A program made the position numbers and the translations under genes. From assembly GCA_020025545.1 (NCBI GenBank), contig JAHHRX010000009.1:4667-68666 (forward strand): a DNA stretch of 64,000 nucleotides, given 5' to 3'. The stretch is from Oscillospiraceae bacterium (GTDB lineage: Bacteria; Bacillota; Clostridia; Oscillospirales; Oscillospiraceae). Shown piece after piece: positions 26,034-34,776 of this stretch; position 1 is the stretch's first letter, and each line of letters begins with the position of its first letter. Under the pieces are notes generated by a model. It searched no databases. It saw only the letters and a list, made by a program, of their open reading frames with translations, and was not told the DNA's origin.

Positions 26034-26055
26034 CTGTGGGGCAGATGCCCCACAG
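26034..26055 (-). promoter_or_regulatory. Perfect intercistronic hairpin before the solute-binding protein gene
   Basis: CTGTGGGGCA pairs with TGCCCCACAG. There is no T-run, so it is not a normal terminator. Such hairpins often protect or uncouple receptor mRNA in importer operons. Confidence 0.6.
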
Positions 26056-26060
26056 ACCAG

Positions 26061-26951
26061 TTAACCCTTGATACCGCTGCGGCTGACACCCTGCATAATA
26101 TACTTACGCAGGAAGACAAACACCAGGAACAACGGGAAAGACACGATGGCAACAGCAGCCATCTGCACAGGGATATTCACATCTCCGCTGGTGTCGGTAA
26201 AGGCATTGCGAAGACCATTGGTGATCATCTGGTGGGCAGGATCGTTTGCAACCAGCCGGGGCCAGATGTAGGAGTTCCATGAGCCCATCATCTTGAGGAT
26301 GGTGATGGAGATAATCGTGGGCAGGGCCAGAGGAATCATGACTTTCCACAGATACTTAATATCGCTGGTACCGTCAACCTTAGCTGCCAGGTACAGCTCG
26401 TTGGGAATCTGCAGGAAGTTCTGCCGGAGCAGATAGATATAGAATACGCTGACCAGGAACGGAACGATCAGAACGGTGAAGGAGTTGAGCCATCCCAGAT
26501 GTGTGACAGTTGCATAGTTGGTGATGGTGAACAGTTCGCCGGGGATCATCATGGTAGCAAGCAGGGCTGCAAACAAAGTATCTTTGCCCTTGAATTCAAG
26601 CCGTGCAAATGCAAATGCGGACAGAACGGTGATAACAACACTGAGAAGTGTGGAAACAACGCCGACATACAGGGTGTTCAGGAAAAGTCTGTCCAGACTT
26701 GCCGCAGTAAAGGCTTCGGCATAGTTACTGAACATGACGTTGCGAGGCCACAGGGTGGGAACGCTCAAACGGTACTCCTCAAGTGTTTTCAGGGAGGAAA
26801 TGACCATCCAGTAGAAGGGAAACAGTATGATCACGGCCATTAAAATCAGAAAAGCGTAGGTAAAGAATTTCACAACGGATTTGCTGATTTTTGCCTGCAG
26901 GGTTACCTGCTGCATGTTTTTCGCATGCATGGTTTTGATATTTTCACTCAT
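26061..26951 (-). CDS. Carbohydrate-type ABC transporter permease (MalG-like)
   Basis: A 296-residue inner-membrane permease with six predicted helices. The cytoplasmic EAA loop reads LAAKVDGTSDIKYLWKVMIP, close to the MalG/UgpE consensus, and contacts the ATPase. The start follows AAGGAGG. It pairs with the MalF-like gene encoded just before it (14 bases apart) to form the channel of the importer whose receptor and ATPase are in the same operon. CUT1 class. Confidence 0.93.
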   Translation of the reverse strand: MSENIKTMHAKNMQQVTLQAKISKSVVKFFTYAFLILMAVIILFPFYWMVISSLKTLEEYRLSVPTLWPRNVMFSNYAEAFTAASLDRLFLNTLYVGVVSTLLSVVITVLSAFAFARLEFKGKDTLFAALLATMMIPGELFTITNYATVTHLGWLNSFTVLIVPFLVSVFYIYLLRQNFLQIPNELYLAAKVDGTSDIKYLWKVMIPLALPTIISITILKMMGSWNSYIWPRLVANDPAHQMITNGLRNAFTDTSGDVNIPVQMAAVAIVSFPLFLVFVFLRKYIMQGVSRSGIKG

Positions 26952-26965
26952 AAACAGGCACCTCC

Positions 26966-27910
26966 TTAATAATGCACGCGCTTTTTGCTGACCTGCATAT
27001 TAATCATGGTAACCACAAAGATGATACCGAACAGGATCAGAGCAGCGGCGCTGGCGCGGCCCAGTTTATTGGTTTCCAGTGCTTTATAGATGAAGCCAAC
27101 GATGGTGTTGAGCCGACCGGCGTCACCGGCAGGTCCCATGTTGTCGCCGAAAATGCCGACGATGCTGCTGTATTCCTTAAAACCACCAATAAAACCGGTG
27201 ATGATAACATAAGCCAGCATTGGGGACAGCAGGGGGACGGTAATTTTTGCAAAAATTCTTCTGCGGCTGGTGCCGTCAACTTTAGCAGCATCGTAGTACT
27301 GCTTGTTGATGCTTTGCAGGCCGCCCAGCAGAATGAGGATCTTGAAAGGCAGAGCGTTCCATACGATGTAGATGATCAGAACGGTCATGTTTGCCCAGTA
27401 GGTAGATCCTGCGTTGATCCAGTTGACAGGCTCACCGCCAAACAGCTGAATCACATTGTTTACGATACCTGCGGTAACAATCAACTCGTTTTCGGTACCA
27501 AACAGGTTGCCGACGATGTTAAACATAGCGGCGAAAACCATGCCGATGGCGATGGAGTTGGTCACATAGGGCAGGAAGAAGATGGTCTGCAGAGTGCGCT
27601 GCAGAGGACGGATGGAGTTCAGAGCCACGGCAATCACAAGAGCCAGGAATGTGGAAAGCGGAACGGTTGCCACACAGAGGATTGCGGTGGTTTTGAGGCA
27701 GTTAAGGAACTGGGGATAATTGATAACAGTGGCAAAGTTGGCAAAACCAACATCAAAATGTGCGCCGCTGACAGCAGTCATACCGTTGTAGTTTTCCAAA
27801 AGTGCCATGCGAACGGTGTTAATAATAGGCCAAACCGTAAACACAAGCAATAAGACAATTGCAGGTGAAAGGTAAAGCCATGCCTTCCATTGCTGTTTAC
27901 TGTCTACCAT
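26966..27910 (-). CDS. Carbohydrate-type ABC transporter permease (MalF-like)
   Basis: A 314-residue inner-membrane permease, six helices, with the EAA loop DAAKVDGTSRRRIFAKITVPLLSP. An AGGTGA site precedes ATG 27910, one base after the ATPase stop, so the genes are tightly coupled. Forms a heterodimer with the MalG-like protein. It lacks the long periplasmic loop of enteric MalF, as usual in Gram-positive CUT1 systems. Confidence 0.93.
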   Translation of the reverse strand: MVDSKQQWKAWLYLSPAIVLLLVFTVWPIINTVRMALLENYNGMTAVSGAHFDVGFANFATVINYPQFLNCLKTTAILCVATVPLSTFLALVIAVALNSIRPLQRTLQTIFFLPYVTNSIAIGMVFAAMFNIVGNLFGTENELIVTAGIVNNVIQLFGGEPVNWINAGSTYWANMTVLIIYIVWNALPFKILILLGGLQSINKQYYDAAKVDGTSRRRIFAKITVPLLSPMLAYVIITGFIGGFKEYSSIVGIFGDNMGPAGDAGRLNTIVGFIYKALETNKLGRASAAALILFGIIFVVTMINMQVSKKRVHY

Positions 27911-27911
27911 A

Positions 27912-29015
27912 TTACTTCACCTCAAAATGAATCCGTTCTTCGGTTTGCTTATTAAAGATGAAGATCTTGTGGGGCTTGATCGCATAACGGACAGTTTCGG
28001 CGTTGGCATCCACCTTGTTGTCTGCATTGATAATGGAGCGGATGATGGGATTGACGGATGCTTCGTTCTCGGAAACGATGCTCACATCACGACCCATGAC
28101 CTCTACGCTGCGAAGATGGCAGTGGAAGGGGCCGTTCTCGTCCAGAATGAAGCCTTCGGGGCGGATACCGACAACAACTTCCTGATCGGCAACACCGGGT
28201 ACATCCAGAACCGCGTCCTCACCGATATAGAGCTTGTTGCCCTTGACGGTACCGTTGAACACATTGATGGGGGGCGTACCCAGGAACTTGGCAACAAACA
28301 GGTTGGTAGGATCGTCGTAGACATCCTGAGGAGCACCGATCTGCTGAATTACGCCCAGCTTCATAACAACGATAATATCGGAGATGCTCATGGCCTCTTC
28401 CTGATCGTGGGTAACGAAGACGGTAGTAATGCCGGTTGCCTTCTGAATACGGCGGATTTCCTCACGGGTCTGCAGTCTCAGACGGGCATCCAGGTTACTC
28501 AGAGGCTCGTCCAGAAGCAGGACACGGGGCATCTTGACCAGCGCACGGGCAATTGCAACACGCTGCTGCTGACCACCGGACAGTTCACTGGGCTTGCGGT
28601 CCATCAGACCGTCGATCTGCACCAGCTTTGCTGCGAGGTATGCCTTTTCCTGCATCTCTTCCTTGGTAAGCTTGTCGGCACCCTTCAGATTCTGCAGGGG
28701 GAAGAGAATGTTCTGCTTGACAGTCATGTGGGGATACAGGGCGTAGTTCTGGAAAACCAGACCAACACCGCGTTTCTCGGTGGTCAGTTCAGTAACATCG
28801 TCATCGCCGAAGAAGATCTTACCGGCGGTAGGCTTTTGCAGGCCGCTGATCATGTACAGCGTGGTGCTCTTTCCGCAGCCGGAAGGTCCCAGAAGGCCAA
28901 CCAGTTTGCCGTCGGGGATTGTGAAGTTGAAATCGTTTACTGCAACGACTTCTTCATCAGACTTCTTGTTACGGCTGGGGAAAATCTTTGTTAAATTCTG
29001 CAAAACAACTTTCAT
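27912..29015 (-). CDS. ABC importer ATP-binding protein (UgpC/MsmK type)
   Basis: A 367-residue ATPase with Walker A GPSGCGKST, signature LSGGQQQR, Walker B LLLDEPLSNLD and the switch His in VTHDQEEA. The C-terminal 130 residues form the OB-type regulatory domain typical of MalK/UgpC/MsmK proteins (GIRPEGF near residue 275). Many Gram-positive bacteria share one such ATPase among several importers; here it is encoded with a full set of partners, which points to dedicated use. It starts the importer part of the operon, about 65 bases after the RDD gene. Confidence 0.94.
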   Translation of the reverse strand: MKVVLQNLTKIFPSRNKKSDEEVVAVNDFNFTIPDGKLVGLLGPSGCGKSTTLYMISGLQKPTAGKIFFGDDDVTELTTEKRGVGLVFQNYALYPHMTVKQNILFPLQNLKGADKLTKEEMQEKAYLAAKLVQIDGLMDRKPSELSGGQQQRVAIARALVKMPRVLLLDEPLSNLDARLRLQTREEIRRIQKATGITTVFVTHDQEEAMSISDIIVVMKLGVIQQIGAPQDVYDDPTNLFVAKFLGTPPINVFNGTVKGNKLYIGEDAVLDVPGVADQEVVVGIRPEGFILDENGPFHCHLRSVEVMGRDVSIVSENEASVNPIIRSIINADNKVDANAETVRYAIKPHKIFIFNKQTEERIHFEVK

Positions 29016-29079
29016 ATAATTCCCTTTCCTATATAAAAAATTTGTTTGACTGTGTCAGGCTGAGGATTGCAGCAGTTCC

Positions 29080-29853
29080 TTAATAATCCTGTTGGGTCAC
29101 ATCTTCTGCGTGCAGTCTCTTCTTGTACTCCACAAGTGCTGTATCGGTGTCGAAGATCATCTGGCTCGAAAAATCAACGGCAACCGTGCAGGAAATGATG
29201 TCGTGGATAAGGGTGTGATTGCGGGTGGCAAAGAAAAGAATAACCTGGATAAGCAGGATCAGCCCAATGAAAAAGGTTCCGATCACTCCCACAATACCGA
29301 AAAATGCGGTAATAAAGAGCAGAACAGGAATCATGACTTCGATGGTGTACTTACCGAGGATGGTACGCACAAACATCATAAAGGGAGTGACTTTCACTCC
29401 GTCGGTGCGCATCAGTGCAACACCGAAAATCTTTTTGCCCAAGGTCTGGCCGTTGCCGATCCAGAGGGGAATGGCAAATTCCCAAATAACAAAACCCGCC
29501 AGGATACTCAGGGATGCAATGAGCAGGGTGAGGGAGATAACCATGGAATAGGCATGCATGGATTCCTGATCCTGACTCAGGGCTTTTTGAGCGTTTTCGA
29601 TGGCAGCATTATGGGCTGCCTTTTCGGCTTCGGAAAGCTGCTCAAACTTCTGAGGGGTCATGTCGGGGTCAAGACCGAACTCGGTCGTATATTTGTCAAC
29701 GGCAGCGCTATACTGCTGATAATAGCTGTCATATTTCAGGGCGTAGGACATCAGGGCTGCCGCGCCTATAATAATGACAGAAAGTATAATAATATCGAAG
29801 AGAAATGCGGAAATCCGCTTAGACATACTCGCCTTTTGAATATCAAATTTCAT
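29080..29853 (-). CDS. RDD-family membrane protein
   Basis: A 257-residue membrane protein. The N-terminus (MSKRISAFLFDIIILS) carries the Arg-Asp pattern naming the family, followed by GQTLGKKIFGVALMRTDG and HDIISCTVAVD. An extracellular or cytoplasmic loop of about 65 charged residues separates the first two helices. RDD proteins are poorly understood; some are linked to ion transport or stress. It is the first gene on the minus strand before the importer genes, with no clear terminator between, so it is probably part of that operon. Confidence 0.85.
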   Translation of the reverse strand: MKFDIQKASMSKRISAFLFDIIILSVIIIGAAALMSYALKYDSYYQQYSAAVDKYTTEFGLDPDMTPQKFEQLSEAEKAAHNAAIENAQKALSQDQESMHAYSMVISLTLLIASLSILAGFVIWEFAIPLWIGNGQTLGKKIFGVALMRTDGVKVTPFMMFVRTILGKYTIEVMIPVLLFITAFFGIVGVIGTFFIGLILLIQVILFFATRNHTLIHDIISCTVAVDFSSQMIFDTDTALVEYKKRLHAEDVTQQDY

Positions 29854-29913
29854 GGGTCACAATCCTTCCAAAAGATGAAAAATAGGCATAATCAAAGACT
29901 ACGCCAACCGCGC

Positions 29914-29940
29914 ACTATACTATAGCACATTACTTGACAA
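29914..29940 (-). promoter_or_regulatory. Probable promoter of the RDD-importer-nuclease operon
   Basis: On the minus strand TTGTCA (29935-29940), a short 15-base spacer and TATAGT (29914-29919). A T- and A-rich stretch lies upstream. Confidence 0.5.
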
Positions 29941-30041
29941 AAATCCACATATTTTTGCAATTTTTTTAAAAATTTTTGTGTAAATAGAGCAGAAATCGCT
30001 GGATGATACATGGTTTCCTAAAAAATAATGGGAACGAGATG

Positions 30042-30881
30042 CTATCTCCGGGCTAAGCAATGGCAAAACTCTGCCGGGATTTGCAGATTTCCACGACCCA
30101 CGCCCAACTGTATGTCAGGCTTGTTTTCCCCGTGAAAATCACTGCCGCCACTTTGCTTCAAATGGAACTGTGCGGCAATGGAAGCCGCCAAAGCGGCGGT
30201 TTCTTCGTCGTAAGTGGAGTAAATAGTCTCCATACCGTCCAGCCCGCAGGCAACTGCCTCCGGTAAAAAGGTGCGCAGCATGGCTTCGTCCATACTGAGC
30301 AGGGGGTGGGCCAGAACGGCGACACCGCCAATAGACTTAATGAAGCGGATGATCTCAAATGGAGAGAACCGCTCCGGCGGTACATAGTAGCCGCACTCTG
30401 CCCCGAGCAGCCTCTTAAATGCATCCTTACGATCCCGGACATATCCCTGCCGCAGAAGCTCTGCGGCAATTAAGGCACGGTTTACCTGACCGTTGGGGGT
30501 GGCATCCCGGATCTTTGCATAGTCGAGGGCGTAGCCATCTGCAGCTAAGGCGTTTACAAGGTCGATGTTGCTTTGCTCTTTCCGTTTCGCATAGGTTTGC
30601 ATCAGAGCGGAAATTTTGGGAAAGCTCTCCTCCGGCAGAAACAGCCCCAGTACATGAAGCTCAGTGCCGTGGTAGTCGGTAGAAAACTCCACCCCGGAGA
30701 CAGCCTGCACATGGTGTTCCTTTGCGGCGGCCAGAAAATCCGGCAGACCGTCCGCCGTGTTGTGATCTGTAAGAGCAACGGCGGCAAGGCCGATCCGCTC
30801 CGCTTCTTCAATCAGCCGGCGGGGGGTCCATGAACCGTCGGAATAAACAGAATGCGTATGCAGGTCGCACAGCTGTGACAT
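30042..30881 (-). CDS. PHP-domain phosphoesterase
   Basis: A 279-residue metal-dependent phosphoesterase. The four PHP motifs are seen: CDLHTHSVYSDG (H8, H10, D15), LTDHNT near 38, the GVEFST and HVLGL segment near 62-78, AHP near 190, and GGSDFHG near 245. The length and order match the YciV/RnaAM-type group, which acts on 3',5'-bisphosphonucleotides and the 5' ends of short RNAs. It stands alone under its own promoter just upstream of the RDD-importer operon. Exact substrate not settled. Confidence 0.88.
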   Translation of the reverse strand: MSQLCDLHTHSVYSDGSWTPRRLIEEAERIGLAAVALTDHNTADGLPDFLAAAKEHHVQAVSGVEFSTDYHGTELHVLGLFLPEESFPKISALMQTYAKRKEQSNIDLVNALAADGYALDYAKIRDATPNGQVNRALIAAELLRQGYVRDRKDAFKRLLGAECGYYVPPERFSPFEIIRFIKSIGGVAVLAHPLLSMDEAMLRTFLPEAVACGLDGMETIYSTYDEETAALAASIAAQFHLKQSGGSDFHGENKPDIQLGVGRGNLQIPAEFCHCLARR

Positions 30882-30920
30882 GGATGACAGGTCCTTTCTA
30901 TTATAACACTCTCAGTGTAT

Positions 30921-30949
30921 ATTTTAATGGGAAAGGGGCGGACTGTCAA
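30921..30949 (-). promoter_or_regulatory. Promoter of the PHP gene
   Basis: On the minus strand consensus TTGACA (30944-30949), 17-base spacer, TAAAAT (30921-30926). Confidence 0.8.
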
Positions 30950-30950
30950 G

Positions 30951-30995
30951 CATAGAAAGAAGCAGGCAACATTTTACATAGAAAATGCTGCCTGC
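30951..30995 (-). terminator. Terminator-like hairpin after the VWA gene
   Basis: GCAGGCA/TGCCTGC and ATTTT/AAAAT arms stack; on the minus strand it is followed by TTCTTTCT. It lies directly upstream of the PHP promoter. The 150 bases between the VWA stop and this hairpin hold nothing I can support. Confidence 0.6.
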
Positions 30996-31143
30996 CGGGA
31001 TGATAAAAGAGGCTTCCGTGTTTGGCACCGGCAAAAATCTCAACCGGCATAAATATGGCGTTGAAGGAAAACGATGCGCAGCATGACAAAGGCTCCCCGG
31101 CCGTCGCACCTCGGTATCATGGTGCAGATGCAATGTGCGGAAG

Positions 31144-32409
31144 CTAGGAAATTGTGAGCTTTCGGCAGGCCGCCGCAAGGTCGCTGAGGGTGCTGCAGGA
31201 CACCATGGAGCAGACCGAGGAAAAGGCCTGGGCGCTGGTGATATAGGGCCAATGGCTCTGGGGAATCGGGTTCAGCAGAATTACTTTTCCTGCCTTCCGT
31301 TTGGCTTCCTGTAAAGCCGAAATTGCCCGCTCCTGCGCTACGGTTTTGGTGTCGGACAGAATAATAAGACTGGTAGCGGAATTCAGCACCGGGGGCTCCG
31401 TGGCGCTTAGGGCTTGGAGCGCAGAACCCAAGTCGGTGCCCTTGCCGTATATGCCGCACTCACGGACATAATCCCGGAATAAATCCATGTTTTGCAGACT
31501 GAAGGGACTTGCCTCGTACATTTCCTCGGAGAAAAGGAACACCCGGGAGCTTTCCGTAGTCTGGTTAAGAGACTGGATGAAACGCAGAGCAAATTCGGAA
31601 AACTGCATCATAGAGCCGGAAACATCGCAAAGCAGAACCAGATTCTTTCTGCGGCTGCGTTTCTTTCGGTAGTTCAGGCGGTAGAAGGAACCGCCGGTTT
31701 CCAATCCTTTGCGGATGGTGCGGCGAAAATCCAGCTTTCCGCTGTGCCCTCCCCGGCTGCGCTTGGCGGTAAGCTCGCCGTTGATCTGGCGGGCAATGGT
31801 CTGAATGATGACAATGGCTTTTGGAATCTCCGCTTCTTTGAAGCGGGAAATATCCCGATAAAGCATACCCATTTCCGGGTCCGTGGCGGCGGCACCGACA
31901 GCGGCATCCTCCATTCGGATCTGCTGTTCCAGCAGGGATTTGGTGAACACGGATTTGATGAAGCCGTCGTAAAGCTGGGGGTTGCGCTGGGCGCTGGCCT
32001 GATATTTTGTCATAAATTCCTTTAGCTTATCCCGGGCTTCCTCCGGCATGGTGCCGTAGATATACTGCTGTTCTTCGGAGAGGCCCTGCCCCTGCCCGCT
32101 TTCCTGCAGCTGCCGGATGTTCTGCTGAATTTCGGAATCGTGGCGGGCCTGATCTTCCGCCTGCCGGCGCATAGCCTCTTCTGACAGGAAAAAGCCGTCA
32201 AAGGCACGGTCAAAAATCAGCTGCTCCTCCCGGGATTTGGCATAGACGGTTTGCAGAGCCGTTTTCACCTGAGCACGGTCGGTGAGCCCCAGAGCCACCA
32301 GAATTTCACAGGCATCGGCCGTTTCCTTTGGCCCGATTGCAAGCCCCTCCATCCGCAGAATCCGGGAAAAGGCGGATATTTTTTCCAGATAGACCGACGG
32401 CTCAGCCAT
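31144..32409 (-). CDS. VWA (CoxE-like) domain protein
   Basis: A 421-residue cytoplasmic protein with a C-terminal von Willebrand A domain whose metal site DVSGSM (262-267) and later TDLGSAL are intact, preceded by a charged helical region (about 60-140) rich in Gln and Glu. VWA proteins of this type work with MoxR AAA+ ATPases, which use ATP to insert metals or remodel protein complexes. The MoxR gene lies directly before it, overlapping by 8 bases. The client cannot be told; no metalloenzyme is in the same operon. Confidence 0.88.
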   Translation of the reverse strand: MAEPSVYLEKISAFSRILRMEGLAIGPKETADACEILVALGLTDRAQVKTALQTVYAKSREEQLIFDRAFDGFFLSEEAMRRQAEDQARHDSEIQQNIRQLQESGQGQGLSEEQQYIYGTMPEEARDKLKEFMTKYQASAQRNPQLYDGFIKSVFTKSLLEQQIRMEDAAVGAAATDPEMGMLYRDISRFKEAEIPKAIVIIQTIARQINGELTAKRSRGGHSGKLDFRRTIRKGLETGGSFYRLNYRKKRSRRKNLVLLCDVSGSMMQFSEFALRFIQSLNQTTESSRVFLFSEEMYEASPFSLQNMDLFRDYVRECGIYGKGTDLGSALQALSATEPPVLNSATSLIILSDTKTVAQERAISALQEAKRKAGKVILLNPIPQSHWPYITSAQAFSSVCSMVSCSTLSDLAAACRKLTIS

Positions 32410-33298
32410 GGTGACAGCCTCCGCAGTGAGGATGCTGCGCTGTTTCCGGAGTTTTTACATCCAGTCCTTCCAAAACCGCAAAATCCTCGCTGTTTTTGAG
32501 AACGAAACCTGCGGTCTGCCGCAGCGCATCGGGAGTCAGCTCCCGAATTCCCAGTGCATCCAGAGCGGCGACCCAATCCAGCGTTTCGGCGATGGAAGGC
32601 TTTTTGAGAATGGCTTCGTTGGAACGGAGTCTGGACACGGCCAGTGCAACCTGTGCACAGAGCCGGTCATCAATGTGGGGCAGCTTGGCACGGAGAATCG
32701 CCAGCTCCTTTTCCATATCGGGGTACTGGATATAGAGATAGGCACAGCGGCGGCGCAGTGCCTCTGAAAGAGGTCTTGCGCGGTTGGAGGTCAGCACCAC
32801 AAAGGGGATGGAGCGTGCTTTCACGGTGCCGATCTCAGGAATGGAAACCTGCATTTCTGACAGCAGCTCCAGCAAAAATGCTTCAAATTCCTCGTCGGCT
32901 TTGTCAATCTCGTCGATCAGCAGAACCACAGGATTTTCGGAGCGAATGGAGCGCAGCAGAGGGCGCTCCAGAAGATATTCGTCGCTGAAAAGGCTTTTTG
33001 TCAGTTCGTCGCTGTCCTTGGTGCCCATGTTGACCTGAATGGAGAGCAGCTGCTTCTGGTAGTTCCACTCGTAGAGCGCTTTGCTTTCGTCCAGCCCTTC
33101 ATAGCATTGCAGGCGCACCAGATCCCGGTCTAAGGCGGAGGCCATGACCTTGGCAATTTCCGTTTTTCCTACGCCGGCGGCACCTTCGATCAGCAGGGGG
33201 CGGCCCAATTGCAGGGCAACGGCAAGCACGGTTGCCATCGTATCGTCATAGATGTAGTGAGCATCATCCATTTTTCGCTTCAGAGTTTGCAGATCCAT
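32402..33298 (-). CDS. MoxR-family AAA+ ATPase
   Basis: A 298-residue ATPase. Walker A GAAGVGKT (39-46), Walker B VVLLIDEIDK (124-133), sensor 1 in VVLTSNRARPLSEALRRRC with its arginine finger are present, in the compact MoxR layout. ATG 33298 is used because GGAGAG lies just upstream, although the frame stays open further. Forms a chaperone pair with the VWA protein encoded next. Transcribed from a clear promoter divergent from bioY. Confidence 0.92.
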   Translation of the reverse strand: MDLQTLKRKMDDAHYIYDDTMATVLAVALQLGRPLLIEGAAGVGKTEIAKVMASALDRDLVRLQCYEGLDESKALYEWNYQKQLLSIQVNMGTKDSDELTKSLFSDEYLLERPLLRSIRSENPVVLLIDEIDKADEEFEAFLLELLSEMQVSIPEIGTVKARSIPFVVLTSNRARPLSEALRRRCAYLYIQYPDMEKELAILRAKLPHIDDRLCAQVALAVSRLRSNEAILKKPSIAETLDWVAALDALGIRELTPDALRQTAGFVLKNSEDFAVLEGLDVKTPETAQHPHCGGCHHG

Positions 33299-33333
33299 GG
33301 TATTTTTCTCTCCGTTCAGTGTATTTTTAGGAC

Positions 33334-33362
33334 AGTATACTCGGAAAAGCCCGATTAAGCAA
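33334..33362 (-). promoter_or_regulatory. Promoter of the moxR-VWA operon
   Basis: On the minus strand TTGCTT (33357-33362), 17-base spacer, TATACT (33334-33339). Confidence 0.75.
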
Positions 33363-33372
33363 GCGGTAAAGA

Positions 33373-33401
33373 TTGATTTTTGAGAAACAGGGGTGTATAA
33401 T
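33373..33401 (+). promoter_or_regulatory. bioY promoter
   Basis: TTGATT, 17-base spacer, TATAAT (33396-33401). No TGTTAAC-type BirA operator is visible. Confidence 0.8.
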
Positions 33402-33443
33402 GTACAACAGCGACAAAATACGGCTTTGAATGGGAGAGTAAAT

Positions 33444-33992
33444 ATGGGAAAAAGTAAAATCACAGTGCGGGATATGACTTTTATCGGCTTGTTTGCAGTG
33501 GTTATTGCTCTGTGCGCATGGCTCAGCATTCCCGCCCCGATTCCGTTTACCATGCAGACCTTCGGCGTTTTTATGGCAGTGGGAGTGCTGGGTGGCAGAC
33601 GGGGCAGCCTTGCGGTATTTGTGTATTTGATGCTTGGTGTGCTGGGACTTCCGGTGTTTGCCGGATTTCAGGGAGGCATCGGGAGACTGCTTGGCATGAC
33701 CGGCGGATATATCGTGGGATTTCAGGTAGCGGCTCTCACGATGTGGCTCATGGAGAGGTTCGTCGGAAAGAAGCGCTGGGGTCTGGCACTTTCCATGGTG
33801 CTCGGGCTGATCCTCTGTTACCTGTTCGGAACGGTATGGTTTGTGGTGGTTCATGCTCAGCAAATGGGGCCTGTGGGATTCTGGACTGCCCTCAGCACCT
33901 GCGTGATTCCTTATATCATACCGGATCTGGTGAAGATCTTTATTGCACTCAGTATCTGTAAGCAGGTTGCAAAAGCCATTCGGATTTCTTAA
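33444..33992 (+). CDS. bioY: Biotin ECF transporter substrate-binding protein BioY
   Basis: A 182-residue membrane protein with about six helices. The block SIPAPIPFTMQTFGVFMAVGVLGGRRG near residues 28-55 and GGIGRLLGMTGGYIVGF are typical of BioY, which binds biotin and is energised by a shared ECF ATPase module. No bio synthesis genes are nearby, so the organism may rely on uptake. GGGAGAG lies before ATG 33444. Monocistronic. Confidence 0.92.
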   Translation: MGKSKITVRDMTFIGLFAVVIALCAWLSIPAPIPFTMQTFGVFMAVGVLGGRRGSLAVFVYLMLGVLGLPVFAGFQGGIGRLLGMTGGYIVGFQVAALTMWLMERFVGKKRWGLALSMVLGLILCYLFGTVWFVVVHAQQMGPVGFWTALSTCVIPYIIPDLVKIFIALSICKQVAKAIRIS

Positions 33993-34000
33993 AAACAACA

Positions 34001-34030
34001 GGGCGTACCGAAAAAATCGGTACGCCCGTT
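34001..34030 (+). terminator. Bidirectional terminator between bioY and the YitT-like gene
   Basis: A perfect 11-base stem GGGCGTACCGA / TCGGTACGCCC with A/T-rich flanks on both sides. Confidence 0.8.
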
Positions 34031-34033
34031 TCG

Positions 34034-34696
34034 TTAAGTGCCGGCAGATTTTTTCTGCCGCTTTGAGGGGATTTTCTGGATCAGTCCGATAAGCTGACCG
34101 GAAAGCAGGACGGTCAGCAGAGAATAGGCAATCCGTTTGACCGGGATGTAGCTGAGGGACAGCGCCAGTACCGACAAATCACTCAGAAGGTAGATCCACT
34201 GAATATCGATGTGAATGATTTTGGCAAGGGTCATGGAAAAAGCGTCGTCACCGGAGGGAGCGCCGCCCATCCGCACACACAGTCCGCAGCTGATGCCCAC
34301 AAACAGTGCACCCACCACGGCAGCAATCAGCGGATGTTCTCCGATGCCCGGGAAAAGGGGCGGAAACTGCTCAAAAATTCCGTAGAATATGGAAAATCCA
34401 CCGGTAGCCACGGCAGAATAGACGATAAAGCTGTTGCCCAGAATGCGCCAGGCTATGATATAGGAGATGGCGTTCAGGATAAATCCGGAAATAGCGGGGG
34501 AGATATGGAAAAAATGTTCCAGCCACAGAGTCAGTCCCAGAATTCCGCCTTCGGTTACGCCGGACTGGGCGTGAACATTGTAAAGGCCGAAAGCCAGCAG
34601 GCCGCTGCTCAGCACCGTGAGGATGCAGCGGGGAAGCGTGATACCCGTAAAGAGGGATGCAAATTTTTCTTTTGTGCGCAAAGCAATGGATGACAT
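34034..34696 (-). CDS. YitT-family (DUF161) membrane protein, MerR target
   Basis: A 220-residue membrane protein with about six helices and two DUF161-like segments, one around HAQSGVTEGGILGLTLWL and one around MGGAPSGDDAFSMTLAK, as in the YitT family of Gram-positive bacteria. Function unknown, possibly transport. GAAAGGA precedes ATG 34696. The promoter upstream has the 19-base spacer used by MerR activators, and a merR gene lies on the other side, so this is very likely its target. Confidence 0.82.
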   Translation of the reverse strand: MSSIALRTKEKFASLFTGITLPRCILTVLSSGLLAFGLYNVHAQSGVTEGGILGLTLWLEHFFHISPAISGFILNAISYIIAWRILGNSFIVYSAVATGGFSIFYGIFEQFPPLFPGIGEHPLIAAVVGALFVGISCGLCVRMGGAPSGDDAFSMTLAKIIHIDIQWIYLLSDLSVLALSLSYIPVKRIAYSLLTVLLSGQLIGLIQKIPSKRQKKSAGT

Positions 34697-34728
34697 GGGA
34701 AAAATCCTTTCAAACGGTGATATAACAC

Positions 34729-34759
34729 AGTATAAACTCTGGTATCATACCAGAGTCAA
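34729..34759 (-). promoter_or_regulatory. MerR-type promoter with overlapping palindromic operator
   Basis: On the minus strand TTGACT (34754-34759) and TATACT (34729-34734) are 19 bases apart, too far for unaided polymerase but standard for MerR control. The spacer holds a perfect inverted repeat (arms ACTCTGGTAT and ATACCAGAGT around one C, 34736-34756). In the other direction a TTCAAA/TATAAA pair may drive merR itself and overlaps the same operator. Confidence 0.88.
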
Positions 34760-34776
34760 GAGGGGAGCGGTGTTTT

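Noticed and set aside
33402..33443. BirA operator before bioY
   Set aside because: No TGTTAAC-N14-16-GTTAACA pattern is present in the leader.
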